Source: Streptococcus sp. zg-86
GTDB taxonomy: Bacteria; Bacillota; Bacilli; Lactobacillales; Streptococcaceae
DNA: 64,000 nt
Assembly: GCF_017639855.1 (NCBI RefSeq)
Contig: NZ_CP072115.1
Span: forward strand, 1,240,001 to 1,304,000
Direction: 5' to 3'
Both the position numbers and the translations under genes were made by a program. Position 1 is the stretch's first letter. The number at the start of each line of letters is the position of its first letter. The notes beneath the pieces were generated by a model, which saw only the letters and a list, made by a program, of their open reading frames with translations, was not told the DNA's origin and did no database searches. This document shows, one piece after another, positions 61,427-64,000 of this stretch.

Positions 61427-61774
61427 TTAACGACGGATTTCTTTGATACGCGCAGCTTTACCTTGCAATGCACGTAGGTAGTACAATTTCGCACGACGTA
61501 CTTTACCGTAACGTACTACTTCAATTTTATCAACACGTGGAGTGTGGATTGGGAATGTACGTTCTACACCGATACCGCTTGAAATCTTGCGGACAGTATA
61601 CATTTCTGAGATTCCTTGACCTTTACGAGAGATAACAACACCCTCAAAGATCTGGATACGCTCGCGGCTTCCCTCAACAACTTTTGCGTGAACACGCACA
61701 GTGTCACCAGGACGGAATGCAGGGATATCAGTACGAAGTTGACCTTCTGTCAAACTTTGAATTAATGGATTCAT
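61427..61774 (-). CDS. rplS: 50S ribosomal protein L19
   Basis: A 115-residue L19: MNPLIQSLTEGQLRTDIPAF, then FRPGDTVRVHAKVVEG, GVVISRKGQGISEMYTVRK and the basic C-terminus KVRRAKLYYLRALQGKAARI. It sits at the 30S-50S interface. The start at 61774 fits the family; the open frame to 61846 would run through the leader. TAGGAG lies about 10 nt upstream. Confidence 0.96.
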   Translation of the reverse strand: MNPLIQSLTEGQLRTDIPAFRPGDTVRVHAKVVEGSRERIQIFEGVVISRKGQGISEMYTVRKISSGIGVERTFPIHTPRVDKIEVVRYGKVRRAKLYYLRALQGKAARIKEIRR

Positions 61775-61853
61775 GTTTTCTATTCTCCTATCTTGCCAAT
61801 CATGAGAGCATGGTCTCAGCGGATTAACCGTTTTTTGTGTGTCCATTACACAC
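61775..61853 (-). ncRNA. Probable L19 ribosomal protein leader
   Basis: The 79-nt leader contains GTGTGTAATGGACACAC (stem GTGT/ACAC) and a conserved-looking stretch CGGTTAATCCGCTGAGACC followed by a CATG...CATG hairpin before the ribosome binding site. This resembles the L19 autoregulatory leader found upstream of rplS in Firmicutes; a covariance search is needed to prove it. Confidence 0.5.
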
Positions 61854-61860
61854 GTCCTCT

Positions 61861-61889
61861 ATTATATACAAATATTGAGAACTTGTAAA
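61861..61889 (-). promoter_or_regulatory. rplS promoter
   Basis: On the minus strand TTTACA (61889-61884), 17-nt spacer and TATAAT (61866-61861). Confidence 0.8.
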
Positions 61890-62005
61890 GTAAAATATCT
61901 GATTATTTTTTGAAAATCGTTTGTCGCTTTAGCTTTTGAAGCAAGAGAAATGCTACTATACCTCAGCTAAGGACAGCGAATTTTCCTTTTCACACTCATC
62001 TTATA

Positions 62006-62039
62006 AAAACCAAGCCCAATTCAAGTCCAGCTCGGTTTT
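62006..62039 (-). terminator. Terminator of rapZ-yvcK-whiA
   Basis: On the minus strand AAAACCGAGC pairs with GCTTGGTTTT (one G-T pair), then TTATAAG; the arm touches the whiA stop codon. Confidence 0.7.
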
Positions 62040-62950
62040 CATAATTCATCCGCAATTTTATTGATTTTACGCAATCGATGATTGAGGCCGCTCTTTGTGA
62101 TTGGTTTTGAAAGACTATCTGCCAACTGCTGAATCGAATAGTCTGGATGTTGAATCCGCAATTGAGCGACTTCTTGCAAATCAGACGGTAACTGATCTAA
62201 ACCAATGCTTTCTATAATCTTAGAAATATTGTTGATTGTTTTCATACTGGCCGTAACGGTTCGAGCAATGTTAGCAGCCTCTGCATTAATAGCTCGGTTG
62301 AGATCATTACGCGTTTCCCGAAGCAATTTAACATTTTCAAATTCTGTCTTTGCTTCTTCTGCCCCAACAATTAAAAGAAAGTCCATAATGTCTTCTGCTC
62401 GCTGCAAATAGGTAATACTTCCTTTCGAGCGCTCAATGACTTTACCATCCAAAAGAAATTTTTGCAACAAATTAGCCAAGTCATGAGCATGATCTTCATA
62501 GATTGAAGCAATTTCCAGCTGATATTTCCCCGTTTCTGGATCTTTCACAGAACCACTCGCTAAAAAGGCGCCTCGTAGATAGGACTGGCTCCAGCTATCA
62601 TTTTCCAAAATAGCAGGTGCAATCCCCGTTTCCAAACCAAAGAAACTGTCTGCTAGGTAGAGATCATCTAAAATCGCATTGACCTCCTCCTCTAAAAATA
62701 CCGTATAAACACGGTTCTTTCGAAGATTTGTCTTTTGATGATGACGAATTTCAGCCTTGACCTCATAAAAATGATAGAGCATCTCATAGAGGTGGCGGGC
62801 AATCTTGGCGTTTTCGCTGCTAATCGACAAGGTTAAACCAGTTGAAGCCAAACCGAGACTGCCAGATAGTTTAATCATAGCTGCTAATTCACTCTTTTCG
62901 ACCTGACCATGACTGATAATTTCTTCTTTTACCTGCACACTAAAACTCAT
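62039..62950 (-). CDS. whiA: DNA-binding protein WhiA
   Basis: A 303-residue WhiA: an N-terminal degenerate LAGLIDADG-homing-endonuclease-like domain (about 1-200; GSLGLASTGLTLSISSENAKIA, YLRGAFLASGSVKDPETGKYQLE) and a C-terminal helix-turn-helix (about 225-303; LREVAQLRIQHPDYSIQQLA-type segment DLQEVAQLRIQHPDYSIQQL, then GLNHRLRKINKIAD). In Gram-positive bacteria it influences division and chromosome segregation. Its start overlaps the yvcK stop by 4 bp. Confidence 0.94.
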   Translation of the reverse strand: MSFSVQVKEEIISHGQVEKSELAAMIKLSGSLGLASTGLTLSISSENAKIARHLYEMLYHFYEVKAEIRHHQKTNLRKNRVYTVFLEEEVNAILDDLYLADSFFGLETGIAPAILENDSWSQSYLRGAFLASGSVKDPETGKYQLEIASIYEDHAHDLANLLQKFLLDGKVIERSKGSITYLQRAEDIMDFLLIVGAEEAKTEFENVKLLRETRNDLNRAINAEAANIARTVTASMKTINNISKIIESIGLDQLPSDLQEVAQLRIQHPDYSIQQLADSLSKPITKSGLNHRLRKINKIADEL

Positions 62951-63921
62951 GATTTCACCTGTAAAATTTTCAAGAGTTCTTCGACCACTAAGTCCCCGTC
63001 ATGAAAGGCTCCGCCATTTTCCAAGCGCAAGAAATCTGAAGAAATGACACGCTGGGCTTGTGCTTGCAGACCTGTAAAATCATGTTTTACCTGCACCAAG
63101 TATTCATCAAATTGGTAGGTATTCATGTATTCTTTTGGAACCGGCTCTATATTGACAAGAACCGTATCAATCACATTGTCCCCTAAATGCTTGTTCAACA
63201 CGCGCACATGATCTGCATCACTAAAAAATTCCGTTTCCCCTCTCTGGGTCATAATGTTACAAACATAGGTCACATCTGCCTTGGTTTCTTTTAAGGCCTG
63301 CCCAATCTCTGAAATCATTAAATTAGGCAAAATGGAAGTGAATAAGGATCCTGGCCCCAAGACAATCATATCGCTTTCTAAAATACTCTCAACCACCTTC
63401 CGACTAGCGGTTGGTTCATCTTGGTTGTATGAGTTGGTCACAAAAACACGATCAATCATCCCCTTATACCCAGCAATCTTACTTTCTCCTACTACCTCGT
63501 GACCATCTGTAAAAACTGCATGAAGTGTTAAGGCATTCTCACTGGAAGGATAAATTTTACCAGTCGTGTGGAAAAATTTTGATAGCAACTGCATCGCATG
63601 ATAGGTCGATCCCTGCATTTCAGAGATACCAGCGATGATTAGATTTCCTAACGGGTGCCCTGCTAGAGCTCCATCTGTTTCCGCAAACCGATATTGGAAA
63701 ATACGCTCATAAAGCTTTGGCATATCAGACATGGCCAGCAAGACATTTCTTAAATCACCGGGTGGCGTCATCTGTAAGGCATGACGGATTTCACCAGAAG
63801 ATCCACCATCATCTGCTACGGTTACAATGGCAGTAATGTCCACATCCTTATCCCGCAGGCTTTTGAGAATCACTGGAATGCCTGTCCCGCCTCCAATGAC
63901 TGTAATTCTAGGCTTTCTCAT
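62947..63921 (-). CDS. yvcK: YvcK/GlmR (CofD-like) gluconeogenesis and cell-wall regulator
   Basis: A 324-residue CofD-like protein: ITVIGGGTGIPVILKSLRDK at the N-terminus binds the nucleotide part of UDP-GlcNAc, followed by TVADDGGSSGEIRHALQMTP and LGPGSLFTSILPNLMISEI. Relatives bind UDP-GlcNAc and stimulate GlmS, controlling carbon flow to the cell wall. It overlaps rapZ and whiA by 4 bp each, the conserved rapZ-yvcK-whiA operon. Confidence 0.94.
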   Translation of the reverse strand: MRKPRITVIGGGTGIPVILKSLRDKDVDITAIVTVADDGGSSGEIRHALQMTPPGDLRNVLLAMSDMPKLYERIFQYRFAETDGALAGHPLGNLIIAGISEMQGSTYHAMQLLSKFFHTTGKIYPSSENALTLHAVFTDGHEVVGESKIAGYKGMIDRVFVTNSYNQDEPTASRKVVESILESDMIVLGPGSLFTSILPNLMISEIGQALKETKADVTYVCNIMTQRGETEFFSDADHVRVLNKHLGDNVIDTVLVNIEPVPKEYMNTYQFDEYLVQVKHDFTGLQAQAQRVISSDFLRLENGGAFHDGDLVVEELLKILQVKS

Positions 63922-64000
63922 GAACGATTGACCGTTTCCTTTCGTCTGTCTTTATCACGATGACTGAGGTTGACCGTCCAGCCTGTTTCTAAATCGTCCG
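63918..64000 (-). CDS. rapZ: RNase adapter / nucleotide-binding protein RapZ (C-terminal end only)
   Basis: The last 27 codons of a frame running in from the right edge: DDLETGWTVNLSHRDKDRRK then ETVNRS and a TGA that overlaps the yvcK ATG. The SHRD..RRKETVN end is typical of RapZ/YvcJ and the operon position agrees. Confidence 0.88.
   Translation of the reverse strand, partial: DDLETGWTVNLSHRDKDRRKETVNRS

Overview
The window looks like a chromosomal segment of a low-GC Gram-positive coccus of the genus Streptococcus. The evidence is the set of recognisable streptococcal genes (pavA/rqcH, trpXYZ behind a T-box, estA next to RNase J2, rodA-DJ-1-gyrB-ezrA, rapZ-yvcK-whiA), a surface protein with a YSIRK-type signal and an LPxTG-type sorting signal, and AGGAG ribosome binding sites with extended -10 promoters. 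The species cannot be fixed from the sequence alone. Most genes are on the minus strand.

Layout. Positions 1-2460 hold a galactose-type ABC importer (mglB and the 5' part of mglA) behind a promoter with a CcpA (cre) site. Positions 2490-3215 are a dense cluster of hairpin-forming intergenic repeats. Positions 3230-13448 carry housekeeping genes: an ABC-F ATPase, esterase EstA, RNase J2, the tryptophan importer trpXYZ under a Trp T-box, PavA/RqcH and a Nudix hydrolase. Positions 13472-13610 hold an unexplained structured element. Positions 14171-18431 encode acetolactate decarboxylase, a TPR protein, an AI-2E family permease and a lactonase. Positions 18500-19540 are a decayed intergenic zone with a 41-42 bp tandem array, two gene remnants and a dispersed hairpin repeat.

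Positions 19700-31089 are an AT-rich ten-gene Wzx/Wzy-type polysaccharide operon. It holds an initiating sugar-phosphate transferase, a glycosyltransferase fused to a glycerol-3-phosphate cytidylyltransferase, a LicD-family transferase, a Caps_synth-type transferase, a further GT-A-like protein, a Wzy-like polymerase, one GT2 and two GT8 enzymes, and a flippase. It lacks wzg-wzh-wzd-wze inside the window. The fusion plus LicD suggests a glycan decorated with glycerol phosphate. A G10 tract lies just downstream of its predicted promoter, and a hairpin covers the first gene's ribosome binding site.

Positions 31547-33776 are an IS66-family insertion with perfect 22-bp ends and an 8-bp target duplication, but a frameshifted tnpC. 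Positions 33893-41593 encode a 2566-residue cell-wall adhesin with about 14 MucBP-like repeats. Enolase, a YeiH-family permease, a YueI/DUF1694 protein, SerB, EzrA, GyrB, a DJ-1 protein, RodA, a Fic protein and ribosomal protein L31 type B follow. Positions 53136-57476 form a flavin/redox neighbourhood: two FMN reductases (one with a PAS-like tail domain) under a cre-overlapped promoter, ApbE, a Pde2/NrnA phosphoesterase and flavodoxin. Two ClC-family genes flank a 52-bp hairpin tandem array. The window ends with tRNA-Arg(CCT), rplS with a probable leader, and whiA-yvcK-rapZ.

The main candidates for undescribed biology are the GT-cytidylyltransferase fusion operon with its G10 tract, the family of intergenic hairpins whose stems vary in a compensatory way while loops and linkers are conserved, and the multi-hairpin element at 13472-13610.
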